This document shows, piece after piece, positions 39,391 to 52,594 of a stretch of 64,000 bases of DNA. The notes under the pieces are model-generated. The model was not told the DNA's origin, did no database searches, and saw only the letters and a program-made list of their open reading frames with translations. The stretch comes from Lucifuga dentata (lineage: Eukaryota > Chordata > Actinopteri > Ophidiiformes > Bythitidae), in NCBI GenBank assembly GCA_014773175.1, contig VXCM01001534.1:90660-154659 (forward strand), in the 5' to 3' direction. How positions within the stretch are numbered: position 1 is the first letter of the stretch; every line of letters starts with the position of its first letter. Both the position numbers and the translations under genes were made by a program.

Positions 39391-42300
39391 TGGACACATG
39401 CGGTTATGTTCGCATTCATAAAAATGCATGCATTTTCACACCCCATCTACCTTAATCCTGACTTCCTGTGTAAAGGTCATAGAAAACGCCGAAGGGTAGT
39501 GTTTTTACCTCACTCCATACCGGTGAGATCCAACTGTGCACAATGGTATGTCGTCAACGTTTCTTCATGCTAACGCTGATTGCCTTCATAGCTTTAGCAT
39601 CACACATCCTTTATTCCGAACTGGCTGTTCACCATGGAATAACCAGCAACAAAATAGAGTTAAAAAAAAACAAAACAAAACAAAACATATAGCTCAGCTC
39701 TGAAGCTTCCTTAAGCTTATTTCAAAAACCCATAATGATCTGGAACATAATCGCTGAACCCTTACGCTCAAATTTGCTCGGCGAAAACATGCTAAAGGAG
39801 GTTTTGTCCTAGTTTTGTTGATGTACAGCAAATTTATAATCTTTAAGAGCATGTCAAAGCTTAAGAAACAAATTGAGTGTTGAAGTGCCAGCAAACTAAT
39901 GAGGTTGCTGCATTTCATCATTTCTTCTTCTTAATGGCTTCATATAACATGCTCATGAAGGCAACATGAGATGTTTACTGACACCTCCATCAATGAAGAG
40001 TCAAAAAAGGAAAGCAGGAGCAAAAAAGTAGATAAGAGCACAAATGCAAAAAAGAATACATTTAAGATTAAAGATCCACATCACTGTATTGCAGAGCTTC
40101 TCAACATGTGCAATAACAACTTTTTTTTTGTTTTTGTTTTTACATGTTTTTATGTCTGATTTCACTTTTAAGTCTGTGGCTGTTAATCTGACTCTTTTAT
40201 TAAATTCTGCTGTTCTAGATTATCACCTTTAATTGCTGTATTTGGTTTGTTTGCTGCTCAGCTATGGGTGTTTGCTCTGTAATGCACACGTGGAAGTGTG
40301 GATATTTATCAGCCAATAAAGGTGTTGTGTACTCTGCAGTCCTACCCAGAATGCCCCTGGGTCCTCGGGCCCCACGGTGCCACATTTCCCTGACAGAAGA
40401 TGTCTGTTAATGTGCTAGTGAGCATATGTGTGAGATTATCTCTCTTATCTATAAGTCATTTTAACAAATTAGCTTGATTCAAGATCCAAATCAAGTGTCA
40501 GTTTGTCAGACGATTTGTCTTATTCTTCCTTGATTATAGATATTAATGTTGAGTAAAGAGAAAATTTAAAAAACAGCTGCATCAGAAACAAGTTAATTCA
40601 TTTCACCCTGCTAGTAGAAAATTAATTAATTTGTTGTAAGAAAAAAATAACACAGCAATTAAATCTGAGGGTACATAACTTCAGACATCTTGTGCGGTTT
40701 TGAGTCGCCTTGTTTGCTCTCGGTTATTTCCCCCTCCTCCCCCTGTAAACCCACCCACACTCTCCTCCACCTCCTCCTCTTCCTCCTCCCGCAAGCACAC
40801 ATTAAACAGACAAGGCAGAGGCTCTCCACTCTGCACGTGACCCTCCTTTTTAGCATTCCTGCCACGTTTGGCTCAGGGAGCGGCATTAAATTGGGATCAG
40901 GCAGATTAGAGTATAATATAGACGACTATTAAAGGCTGCAAATGAGAGCCATGGGTTAGAGCCTGAGCAGGGGCCCAGCCTGACACCACGCCAGCTCAAT
41001 ATACATCCAGCATGCAGACATGCACGTCCACACCAATCATACAGTGTGAAATAAAACTGAAGTGGAATTTGACCTCCAGCTGATGATCGTTATTATGCAA
41101 ACAACCACCAATAACCAGGAAAATCAGTTACATCGATAACGCGAAACATTTTTGTTCCCATGTTTTTGTCAGTCACACGGCAGGATGAATCTGTTGTGCC
41201 GCTGAATAAGAACACTTTCTTAACTTCTGATCTTACTTTATTAAGTGCAGGACATGTAGCATGCAGGCAAACGTATCTCACCTATCGCTCTTCATCTCCC
41301 GTGAACTAGGTTCAATACAACTCTTATTCACATATAGCGCCCTCTAGCAGTAAGGATGAAACACCACATATCCCCCTGAATAAGAAAACACATAATGAAC
41401 AATTAATTAACAATTACATCATCAAGAGTCTTCAGTCCCTTTTCAGATGTTACTCACTACACAAAGTCCTTAGTCCATTCAGGTGCTCTTCTGAGCCTGA
41501 CTGGTCTGGTAGGTGGTGTAGGTGGTGTAGGTGGTATAAGTGCACCTGCTTGTGATGTAGTCGGTGTAATGTCCAAGTCCAGAGGCAACAGCTCGTTATC
41601 ACCCCCATTTCCCTGGAAAGACCTGGTGCAAGGTAAGATGCATTCCAGCAGCGTCCATCTGACAGCAGGTAGGTGTACTGTCCTTTCTTTGCCACTACTC
41701 TGAGTGGTTTGGAAAACTTGCAGTGAGTCTTAGGTAGGATACCAGGATATGACTCACACTGGTAGGACACACCTGTGGCCCCTCGCTTGTGATCTGTATA
41801 CTCCTTGCTCTTTCTCTGTTTTTCTCTGACTCTGAAAGCGAGTTGCCTTGACGACAATGGTTTGCTTTTTGGGAGTGGACATCCAGCCACGTGAAGTTTA
41901 GTGCGCATAGGTCGGCCATGCAACAGCTCTGCTGGTGAACGCTGAGTCATGGAGTGGGGTGTTGCATGATAGACATGCAGGAAATCCCTTGTAAACTCCT
42001 TCCATTGCTTCCCTTCCAGAAAAGCAGTCTGTAAGCTGTCTTTCAGGTTGTGATTGAAATGCTCAATCTCACCATTAGCCCTTGGGTAGTAGACAGATGA
42101 CTTCCTATGCACAATGCCTCTGTCCAGGAGAAATGTCTCAAACTCCTGTGACANGTAGACAGATGACTTCCTATGCACAATGCCTCTGTCCAGGAGAAAT
42201 GTCTCAAACTCCTGTGACACCAATTGTGAGCCGTTATCCGAAACTAGCTCCTTGGGGTCTCCTTCTCTGCTGAAGACTGTTGTCAATAACTGTATGGCAG

Positions 42301-45300
42301 TCTGTGATGTGACATGTGGAACAAAGGCTATCTCAGGCCACTTGCTATGATAATCAATGAGTGTGACGGCATAGCGACAGTCTATAGGAGCCTTTTCAAA
42401 AGGCCCCACCACATCAATGGCCAATTTCTCCCATACCCCTTCTGGGTATGGCACAGGTTGTAGGGGAGGTGTGTGAGTGATTGCAGACTTGTCATGTGAC
42501 TGGCATGTGACACGCTTTAATGGCTGCCTCCACCTGAGCATCCATGCCAGGCCACCAATATGCTTCTCTTAGTCTCTGTTTTGACCTCACTATTCCCTGG
42601 TGTGTGTTGTGAGCCAGGGAGATCAACTTTTGCTGGAGACTGTCTGGCACCTGGAGTCGGTGCGTGCCACGTACCACACAGTTACCTTGTAGAGAGAGTT
42701 CATGCCGAAGTTTGAAGAATGGCTGTAAGTTTGGATCTAGGCTTTTTGCTGACGTAGGCCATCTTGAGGTGAGCAGCCCACACAGTTGAGTCTGCACAGG
42801 ACAGGAAATGCGTGCAGCCTCAAGCTCAGCTGCAGTAATAGCTGACAATGCAGAGGTAAGTGCCACTTCTACATCGTCCACCAAGCTGGGCTCAGAGCTT
42901 GGTAGTGGAAGTCGAGATAAGCAGTCTGCAGTTACATTCTCTCGACCTTGGCTTGTACTGGATGTCATAGTTGAATGACAGCAGTCTAGATGACCACCTG
43001 GCTATTCTCATACCTGCTCTGCCCTGTCCTTTTGAAGCAAGCAGCATGGTCAGAGGGCTGTGGTCTGTACGCAGTGTGAAATGTCTCCCCCATAGGTAGG
43101 TTCTCCACTTTTCTGTTGCCCATACACACCCCAAGGCCTCTTTTTCTACAGTAGAATAGTTTCTTTCTGCCTGAGTGAGTGTGTGTGATGCAAAAGCTAC
43201 TGTTGTCTCTGAGCCGTCGTGATGCATCTGAGTGAGAACTGCACCCAGACCATAATCAGACGTGTCAGTTGTGACAATAGTGGGCAGTTCTGGGTTAAAC
43301 AGAGAGAGTGCCAGGATATTCACTATGAGTTCTTTTACAGTTCTTAAAGCTCCTCTGAGCCTCAGGTGTCCATGTGAACACATCAGATCCACGGAGAAGT
43401 GCTCGCAGGGGCTCATCAACAGCAGCATAGTCTGGTATGAATTTCAAATACCATGATGTCAGCCCGAGAAATGATCTCGGTTTGGACAGGTCAGTAGGTG
43501 GAGGTGCTTGACAGACGGCAATCACGTGAGGCATCAGTTTGGAGTCCCCTTTCTGAGACTGTATGCCCCAGGAAAGACAGTTCTGTTTGTCTGAAGTTGC
43601 ATTTTGAGAGGTTCAGTTTGAGTCCGGCATTTTCAATGAGCCGAAGCACAACCGTCAGTCTTTTGTCATGTTCCTCAGGTGTCGCGCCTGAGACAATGAT
43701 GTCGTCCAGGTAACACTGGACCCCTGACAGTCCTTTGAGGATGGTTGACATCATCCACTGGAAACAGCTGGGCCCGGATGCGAGTCCATATGGTACCCTC
43801 TTGAAGTGGAACAAGCCATCATGGGTGATGGCTTGTTCCTTGTTAGGCTGCAGTTGTTGTCATGTAGTGGAACCTGGTGATAAGCACTCTGAAGGTCCAA
43901 TGTAGTAAACAGTTTTGCTTCTCTCAACTCTGTAAACATTTCCTCCATGTGAGGTAGTGGAAAGCCATCAACTATGACTGCCTTGTTAGGCTCTCTCAGA
44001 TCTACACAAAGCCTTATCCCTCGTCCCCCTTTCTTTGTGGTGACTACTATAGGTGAGATCCATTCTGATGAATCTACAGGCTCAATAACATCCTGCTCTA
44101 CCAGTTTTCTCAGCTCCTCAGACACTGCTTCTCTAACTGAGAAAGGTAACCTGCGTAATTTCTGCTGTACTGGCTTAACATCTGGGCGTATCTTAACTAG
44201 CACATCCTAGCTTTTCCACTGCCACTTTTGCAACCATAGACTGAATACCGGAAACTGAAGTGATGTGACCATCTGTTATTTGCATTCGTAATGCAGAGAA
44301 TAAGTCTCTGCCTAACACGGCTGACCCGTACTTTACCACATATAGATCTGTGTCAGTGTTCTGGTCACCAAATGCTACATTAGCCTTTAAGCATCCCAGC
44401 ACCGGAATAGCATTTCCCCCATAAACCCTCAGCCTGAGTTTTGGTTCCATAAGGGAAATGTTAGGGAAAAGCTCAGTTAACTTTGATACCTTAGCAGGAC
44501 ATCCATGGAAGTTAGCAGTATGCTGTGTAGATCCACATCTGTAGCATGTTTTACATTGTGTTGCCTGTGTAGGTGAGTGTGGTTTACGTTGTCCTTTTTT
44601 AAACTTGCCGTGTTGCTGTGGTCCCTTTGATTGAACTGTGTGCACCGTGCTGTGCATGGCTCCAGTACACATGGCTTTAGCATCCGCCACTGCAGTTTCA
44701 ATCTGTTGTGCTATCGTCATAGCTTTGGTAAGAGTCAGTGGTACCTCCAGAAGTAAGCACTCCCTGATGCGCGGTGAATTCGTCTTTTCAGCGAGCTGGT
44801 CCCGAATCATCTCTTCTTCCATAGTCCCAAACTCACATGTTGTAATCAGTTCTTTTAAAGCAGCAACGTACTGGTCTGTAGTCTTGCCTGCGCGCTGGCC
44901 ACGTTGTCTGAAGCGGTAGCATTCAGCTACAACATTCACTTTCGGTGAAAAAAAAACTCTGAATGGCCTCCAAAGCCATTTTGTACTTCTCATCAGCAAC
45001 CGTGAGTGTGTAGAAAAGTAGAAAAGTCTCTGACCTTCCACGCACAAACAATGTATAAGTAAGGCGCGCTTTCTTGCATCTGGCAAATCCCCATCAGCCA
45101 TTGCTTGAAGGTAATTCTGGAAGTTGCGAATCCATGCCTTGAATGGTATCGGCGGTTCCCCGACATTTTGCAGAAAAGGTGGTGGCTGACACAGGTTCAG
45201 AGTCAACATCCTCGTCGCCAATACGTTGTGTCGCTGAATAAGAACACTTTCTTAACTTCTTATCTTACTTTATTAAGTGCAGGACATGTGGCATGCAGGC

Positions 45301-48300
45301 AAACGTATCTCACGTATCTCTCTTCATCTCCCATGAACTAGGTTCAATACAACACTTATTCACATATAGCGCCCTCTAGCAGTAAGGATGAAACACCACA
45401 GAATCAAAATCTATACGTTAGCATTTTCAGTGTAAAAACGGAAAGTTAGATCGTAGGTCAAGACAGAACTAATTTGTTTTTGGTGTAGACAGCGCCACTA
45501 TGTGGCCGTTTATAAAGCACTGTACGTTTTCGCTAATAAGTCCTGAACCACGAGGAAGTGAAATTAATTTTCTCCTCCGATTCCTTGTTTCAAGATTAAT
45601 CTGTCATGAATATACTACTATTTTGAAATTTTTACACTATTTTTAAAAAAAAACCTCCTTCAAATGTCAATACTAAAGGGCACTTAGAGAATCCATACAT
45701 CTTCTAAGACCCAAGTCTGATTTAGCTTTTGTTTTGCCAATATAAAACAAGACTTTTATTGCCATTCCACTGATCTAAAAATGTTAAAAATAGATTTATA
45801 ATTCAAATTCATTGTACAGCAGTATTTCAAACATATAATCTTTTTGGATTTAATGTATATCTGTAACTGTTGAAAATGTAGAAAAAACATTTTATGCAGA
45901 ATCAGCATCATCTCAGCTACAGTGGCGATAGTTGCATGTTTTTACTCGTATTTGTCAATGTACAGCGATTTAATCAATGTGACACATGTCTATTTTAATA
46001 CACCACATCTAGATCAATATCCAGATCAGGGCTAAATTACACTGTCAATAGTCCATTTACCTGAATGATTTCCATTAAGATTTATGTCTTAGTTTTGGAG
46101 AAATAGGCACAAAAAAAAAAAAAAAAANAAAAAAAAAAAAAAAATGCTGATAAATGTTAAAAATAAATTAACTGATTTCTACATCTGGATCCTCATCTGT
46201 ATCTGCCTCAAAATCTAATCAACTGTTCCTTGAATCAAGTCCCGCCTATCTACAAAATGTCATCAAACTGTTTTGATGCAAGAAAACTTGTGAGGGAAAC
46301 TTTGACAGATGTCAACTAAAATATCCAAATTAGAGCTGCAACTAAACAGTTTATCAAATATTATTGCTGTAAAAAAACAAAAAAACAAAACTGACTGACC
46401 GAACAAATGATTAATTCTTTCAGTATGAGTCCAAATCCTAAAACAAGACCTTAATTTTGCAAGCTTGAATTAGCCAAATAATAGCTAGTTATAGTGTATT
46501 CACAAACTTCTGATTTTTCCAGCGTATATAGGAAATATGACTTACATATAAGCCTGTATAAATCTTTGTACCATTACTGTCACTAAATTGCCTGTTAAAA
46601 CACAGAACTTACAGTGTTATTAAGGTCTAAACCTTCAGGCAGAAGTGATGATGCGGTGAAGGAGCTCCATAAATGAAGACCCCTGAGAGTTATACTACTA
46701 TAAAAATGTGAGAACTACTTTAAAATCTTTGGCTGTAATGTAGTTTAGTCCTCTTGGTTGCATACGGAACAGAAGATGACAGCTTTTGTAATACTTCACC
46801 AGAAATCCAGATTTTATTTGATTTTTTCTCTAGTTTAATTGTATTAATTGCATCTTGGAGGATCTTATGTGAATGTCATTTCTGTAAAAAAAAAAAAAAA
46901 AAAAAAAAAAGGCTGATAGTAACAGTGTAGGGGACACTGCACTGGACCATATCCCATCCACTTAAAGGTCGTTTTTTCTCTGATCTGAGATGAACCTTGT
47001 CCGTATGCTCGGCTTGTCCTTTAGGGAATGTCACGGAACTGTGACGCTATTAAAAGTAGCATGAGGGAGGAAAAGTGATTTGCAGTGGAGATCATATTAT
47101 GTCTTTAATTCTCATGTTCTAGTTAAAGGACCACACTGGCCATTTTGCATGTTTGAGCCTAATATATTCAATTTTCATACATGTAACNAGGACCACACTG
47201 GCCATTTTGCATGTTTGAGCCTAATATATTCAATTTTCATACATGTAACGTTACGAACAATCATTTCCTAAAGCATACTACTGGAACGGTGAATTAAAAG
47301 ATTTTTTTCCTATCTTCCAGACCACCATTAGTTTCAGTTCATTCTGGTATGCTATTAAAACGCTATTCCTGGTGGTGCATTCAAGTGCTGTAGTGAAGAA
47401 CTGACAACAGGAATCATTTTCAGATCACTCCATGCTTTTTATTGTGCTTAAACACTAAAATTACATAACTTTAAATAAAACCTCAATATACGTGTTGCTC
47501 ACAATGATGGATTACTTATCTCAAGAACATTTCAAGTATCAACAAGTTGATTTTAATAGCGTACCAGAATNGATGGATTACTTATCTCAAGAACATTTCA
47601 AGTATCAACAAGTTGATTTTAATAGCGTACCAGAATGCTAAATGGGCTAAAAAATACTTCTGAATCCTGGCTCCAGAATATGAGCCGAATCACCTCCAAA
47701 ATGGACTCACTTCCTCTTTTGACATTATCAATCTATCTATTCTCAAATTTTATCCAAATCTGTCCATAACTTTGTGTGATATCCTGCAAACAAACAAACA
47801 AACAAACAAACAAACAAACAAACAAGTGCCAGTGATCACAAACTTCCTTGGTGGAGGTAATAAAGTTACGAATAATTTATCTGCATCTGTCTGCTAGAAA
47901 TTCTCAGGTCTTTTAAACATGGCGTAAATTACTTAAATCCCATTGTCTGTTGCTATGGCGATCCCTGTGAGCCAATCAGTGTGCTGCTTTGACAACACAG
48001 CATGGCTGAGGGCGGGTGCCAGCACACTTCTGCCTGACTTTGAAACACAAGCAGAAATAAGATAGTTTGGTTCAATTTAGCTGCAGGATCATAATGGAAA
48101 ACAGCTAAAATTGAACTAAAAATACAAGACAAGACAACTGATGCATCAACAATTTCATGTTTCTCACCATGACATTCAAAACTAATAATAATCCATCAAA
48201 AATATACAAATTATAAAGACAAAGTTTAATAATAGAAGACTACACTAATCCCCTCAATTCCTGAATCCTGCCAATTTTTCATTCTCTTTTTTTTTTTCAG

Positions 48301-51300
48301 ACATCCGTTGTTTCCGCTGCTGGCGTTGTTGTTTGAGAAATGCGAGCAGGCCACGCAGGGATCCGAATGCATCACGTCGGCCAGCTTTGATGTGGACATC
48401 GAAAACTTTGTGCACCAGCAAGAGCGAGATCACAAACCGTTCTTCAGTGAGGATCCAGAGCTGGACAACTTGGTAAGCTGACTGCTTATACCGGCATCAG
48501 TAAAAAATTAAAAGTATTAAAAGTAAAAAAAAAATGTCTACATGTTTCCTACGCTAACCTGGTTTAGTTCAAGGATGAGAGAAGAATTTAATAATAAAGC
48601 TGCAGAGATGTCTCTCGTTGCCGCTACACATCTTTCCCTCCTTTTTCATGTAACCTTCCTTATCCCCCCTCCACTTCCCCTTCCACCACAGCTAGCAGTA
48701 ATTACAAAGTAAGACAAGGAGGATGCTGATCGTGTTCGCTGAGAAAAGAGGAGGGAGGAGCTGCAGCCAGACAGAGACAAAGACAGTCAGCAGAGGAAAA
48801 AAAAACAAAAGAAAAAAAAAGTGCACTCTCGCCATTACAGTATGTGAGACGGAAGGCCGACAAGTACTGAACAGTCAATTAACCCTGCATCTGTGTGTTT
48901 TATGAGGCACTGGGTACGGGCATCCCTCCCACAGGGCACTAACTCTTCCACAGGGCAGTAATGTTACACTGGGCCTGACTGGCTGAGATGGACGCAAGAG
49001 TTACCGGTCCCTTGATTAAGGGAGCGTAGTTTAATTGGCTGATTTATCATCTCCTTGGCAAAGCACTTTTCTGTCCATTCTGTTGACCTTGAGGTGACGA
49101 CTTTGAGGAATCACACTGCGGAAGCCATGCACAGGGTGCAAAGTCAGGCTGGTCAGATAAATGCCATGCATGTAGGGATCATATGATACATTTACTGAAT
49201 GCTTTTAAAAAGTCCTCTAGCAAACTGTTTATGTACTGGAGCAATATTAGCTTTTAGTTTCAAAGACACTGCAAAAACTCACACTGGAAATATTTAATCA
49301 CTGAGCTGATGCACCTTTTATTGTTAACTCAATGTAAATCAATGCTTATAAATTTAAAGTGGACCCCTCATTTTTACAGTGTAATATAATCAGGACTTTG
49401 TGTTGAACATTGTTAAAGTAGCAAATCTTGGGTTCATGACTCTAGAATTCATTCACTGAGACAAACCCACAGGTCCTGAAGTGCCCTAAAAGTTTTATTT
49501 CTGATTAGTTGATTTATTCTGTAACATGTTTATTATACAGCTAACTGGTGAATTTACCCACCAAGACATCTGGTCAGACACGCCCACACTTGTTCATTTT
49601 TTGAAGTAACGAATAACTTTTAACTCATGGGCTTTCAGTGTCCGCGTTCCACATGCCGACACCCAGTTACAGCAAGTCAAAACTCCCATTCAAAATATCT
49701 TTCTAATGACTATTTCAACTCGTGGGGATTTGATCTCATGAACTTGTCCCAGCTATATGAATTGAATTTATACCTGGCTGGTATGAGTCAGACCACATCC
49801 ATATATGGTCAGGCAGATCGAATTATCCTCTGAGCATGATGCGTTCTGCAAGGATTTACACCTTGTATTAACATGTGTTTTTCATTATTCGGATAAAGTA
49901 TCCAGACAAGGATCCCATGTTAATATTAATGTGATACATACATGTATGTATGTTGTCTCACTAGTCAATAGAAGTTTGCCAACAGAAAATCACAGCCATA
50001 TGTCACATCTTCTTCAGTTTAGTTGAATTGAAATTAGAGGAAAAACATCTAAAAGATGGAACAGCATTTTTCTAAAATGAGGGAATACACAGCAGTTCTC
50101 CTATCAGGACTTCCAATCCATTCAGTTCCACATTCCTGCAACCACAGGCGTATGAGTTTACAGTATTTATTATTTATCACGTGCTTTTTTTTTACTTTTA
50201 TTTTCAGATGAATGTTACATCTGCAATGTGTAATCTTAAGTGGCTCACCTGAAAATAAATGATTTCTTATCTCGCTGTGCTCTGTCAAAGCAGCAGAGCA
50301 CTGCCTTAAGTTTATTCCAAGGAGAAGGTTGAGACATGAAGAGTCTTGGTTTGAATAGACCTGCTGGCAAAGTGACGAAATGCCAAATTACAAAGTTTAC
50401 ACTTGGTTATACATAGACAATGGCATGACTTATAGGTTAGGTAACCTTGGAACAGAAGCTTTCACTTTTGAAGCAATCTAAATTACTTTTCTTCAACTTA
50501 GTATGAGCAATAATCTTGAATGCTCTTATGATTTTGGATATGGATATATTTGGACATTTAGACTTCCACCACATGTAATATGAATGGTGATTATAATTTC
50601 TCAAAACTGAAAATAGTAACAAGGGTAATTTCTATCAGGTATGATCGCATGATTGGTCATGTACAGTCACCATAAAATATATTTAAAGTAATTTAGTTAA
50701 AATGTTTCATTTCACAAAGCTTGTCCTGTTTCAATGGATGAGATAAATTTTTATCTGTCACTATTGCATAACTGATTTTTACCTTTGGAAGATTAGAGAA
50801 TGGAAAAAAAAAATTCAAAATAGAGCCCTAAATGAAAATAAGAATAGGAAAATCAGTATCATATTAATATGGCAAAATGTGCCTTTGACTACATCTAACG
50901 TTTGAGTAGATGATCTATGCATTTACAAAAATATTCAGTCCTACAGAGGCCATGTTTATTCTGTTGCGGCTGATCTGTGTTTATTTTTATTCCCTTTGGT
51001 TCTGTCAGATGGTGAAGGCCATTCAGGTCTTGCGGATCCACCTGTTGGAATTAGAGAAGGTCAATGAGCTCTGCAAGGACTTCTGCAACCGCTACATCAC
51101 TTGCCTCAAGACAAAGATGCACAGCGACAACCTCCTCCGCAACGACCTTGGAGGACCCTACTCTCCCTCGCAAACCAGCCTCAGCATGCAACAGGTGAGT
51201 TGCCGACCCTCTTGCACCTGTCATGAGTCACCTGTTAGTTGTAACTGGTGGTTGTTTTTCCACTCTCATGAGGAACGGCACGAGCTATCGCTTTCATTTT

Positions 51301-52550
51301 GCTCACTAGTGTCTCTCTATGATCCCCCCCAGGAACTAATTCAGACCTCCTCTCCATCCATGACCTCTGTCTCCAGCTCTGTTAACCCTTCAGGGATTGT
51401 GGTGCCTGCCGGGGGTCTGCAACAGGGCAACGTCACCATGACGACCATCAACTCTCAAGTGGTATCAGGTGAGGATGTGTCCACATGCTCACATGAAAAC
51501 ATTAAAATATTTGCACATATGTGACACTGATATTGTTTTAGTTTTTTTTAATTTGTAGTAGAATTTTCCAGATATGAAAAGGATGGTTAGGAATTATTAA
51601 AACAATTAATTCATCCCGATTTATTATTCATGCTAAAAGTTGCAAAGAAGGTTGACATCATTGACACTCAGGATTTGATTCAATCTGTTCAAGTCAGACA
51701 TCTGCTAGAGAAGCGACTTAACAAATCAAGATAGTGAAGGACATAAATAACATTATTACATATTTACATGTGCAGTACACCAAATTGTACATTAACCATG
51801 GTAGAATGAACAAAAAAAAAAAAAAAAAAAANAAAAAAAAAAAAAAAAAAATCATGGTAACTACACAGTGTCGAGCTAAATAAGCGCCATGATAATTTGT
51901 GCTCATTCATAAAGCTTTCTTTATGTTAATCATCACTTCGGTGTCTCATTACAACACGTTGCTGTCAGGTGTCACAGGTAAAAGCCAATGAAGATCAGCC
52001 TAAGCCACACTTTATACCGCTTCATCTGGTGTCGAAGCAAAAACTGAAACGTTAAATCAGTAAAAGAAACATAAATTCTCTGCTTCAGAGATCCACATTT
52101 TAAGAGACTGTCCCTGAAATAAGAGAGATTACAGATCCACACACTGGGAGTCCCGGTGCATGGGAGCTGGGTGTGGTGTGTGTTGCATGGGAGAGAAAGA
52201 CAGATGCAGATTGCAGCAGATGAGACTTGAGGAAGAGCTGCAGCACCACAAGAATGTGTGTGACATCAGTTACAAATTCACCATTTATACTGATCAAATG
52301 ATCAGCTGAGTGGGTTTAAATATCAGATTTATTGATCATTAACACATGAAGCAAATCCAGTTTATAATGTTGCCCAGATTTCATATTGCTGAAATTTACC
52401 ACCAGACTTAAACAGGTCTTCATTTTTATTGAGACGGTGTGTTTTATGAATCACTTCCCCAACATGTAAATGAATAATGTATTAACGCCTGCTTCAAGTC
52501 TGGTGCTGTATTTTATGAATTCCCCCATGTTAATAATAATAATAATAATG

Positions 52551-52594
<44 letters not shown>

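Larger units (their letters stand above)
41192..45400 (-). mobile_element. Ty3/Gypsy LTR retrotransposon (Mag-like), nearly full length but defective
   Basis: Two 177-bp LTRs bracket gag and pol remnants and are themselves flanked by a 5-bp duplication, GAATC. Reading on the minus strand, the order is LTR, primer-binding site, gag with a zinc knuckle, a partial protease, reverse transcriptase, RNase H, integrase, polypurine tract and LTR. Integrase after RNase H marks Ty3/Gypsy. The primer site fits tRNA-Ser and the pol sequence resembles K02A2.6/Mag-type elements, so Mag lineage is likely but inferred. The frame is broken several times, the protease lacks its active-site half, and an uncollapsed assembly duplication falls in the integrase. 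The element lies antisense inside pknox2 intron 2. The LTRs differ at about 8 of 177 positions by eye, so the insertion is not very recent. Confidence 0.93.
23849..48300 (+). other. pknox2: pknox2 intron 2 (24.5 kb), mobile-element-rich
   Basis: This intron separates the N-terminal segment from the MEIS/PREP domain. It holds a Rex3-like LINE, a Ty3/Gypsy element, copies of both TIR families, and CA, GT, GA and CAAA microsatellites. I see no coding exon with family similarity outside the transposons. The rest is AT-rich sequence without a recognisable gene. Confidence 0.85.
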
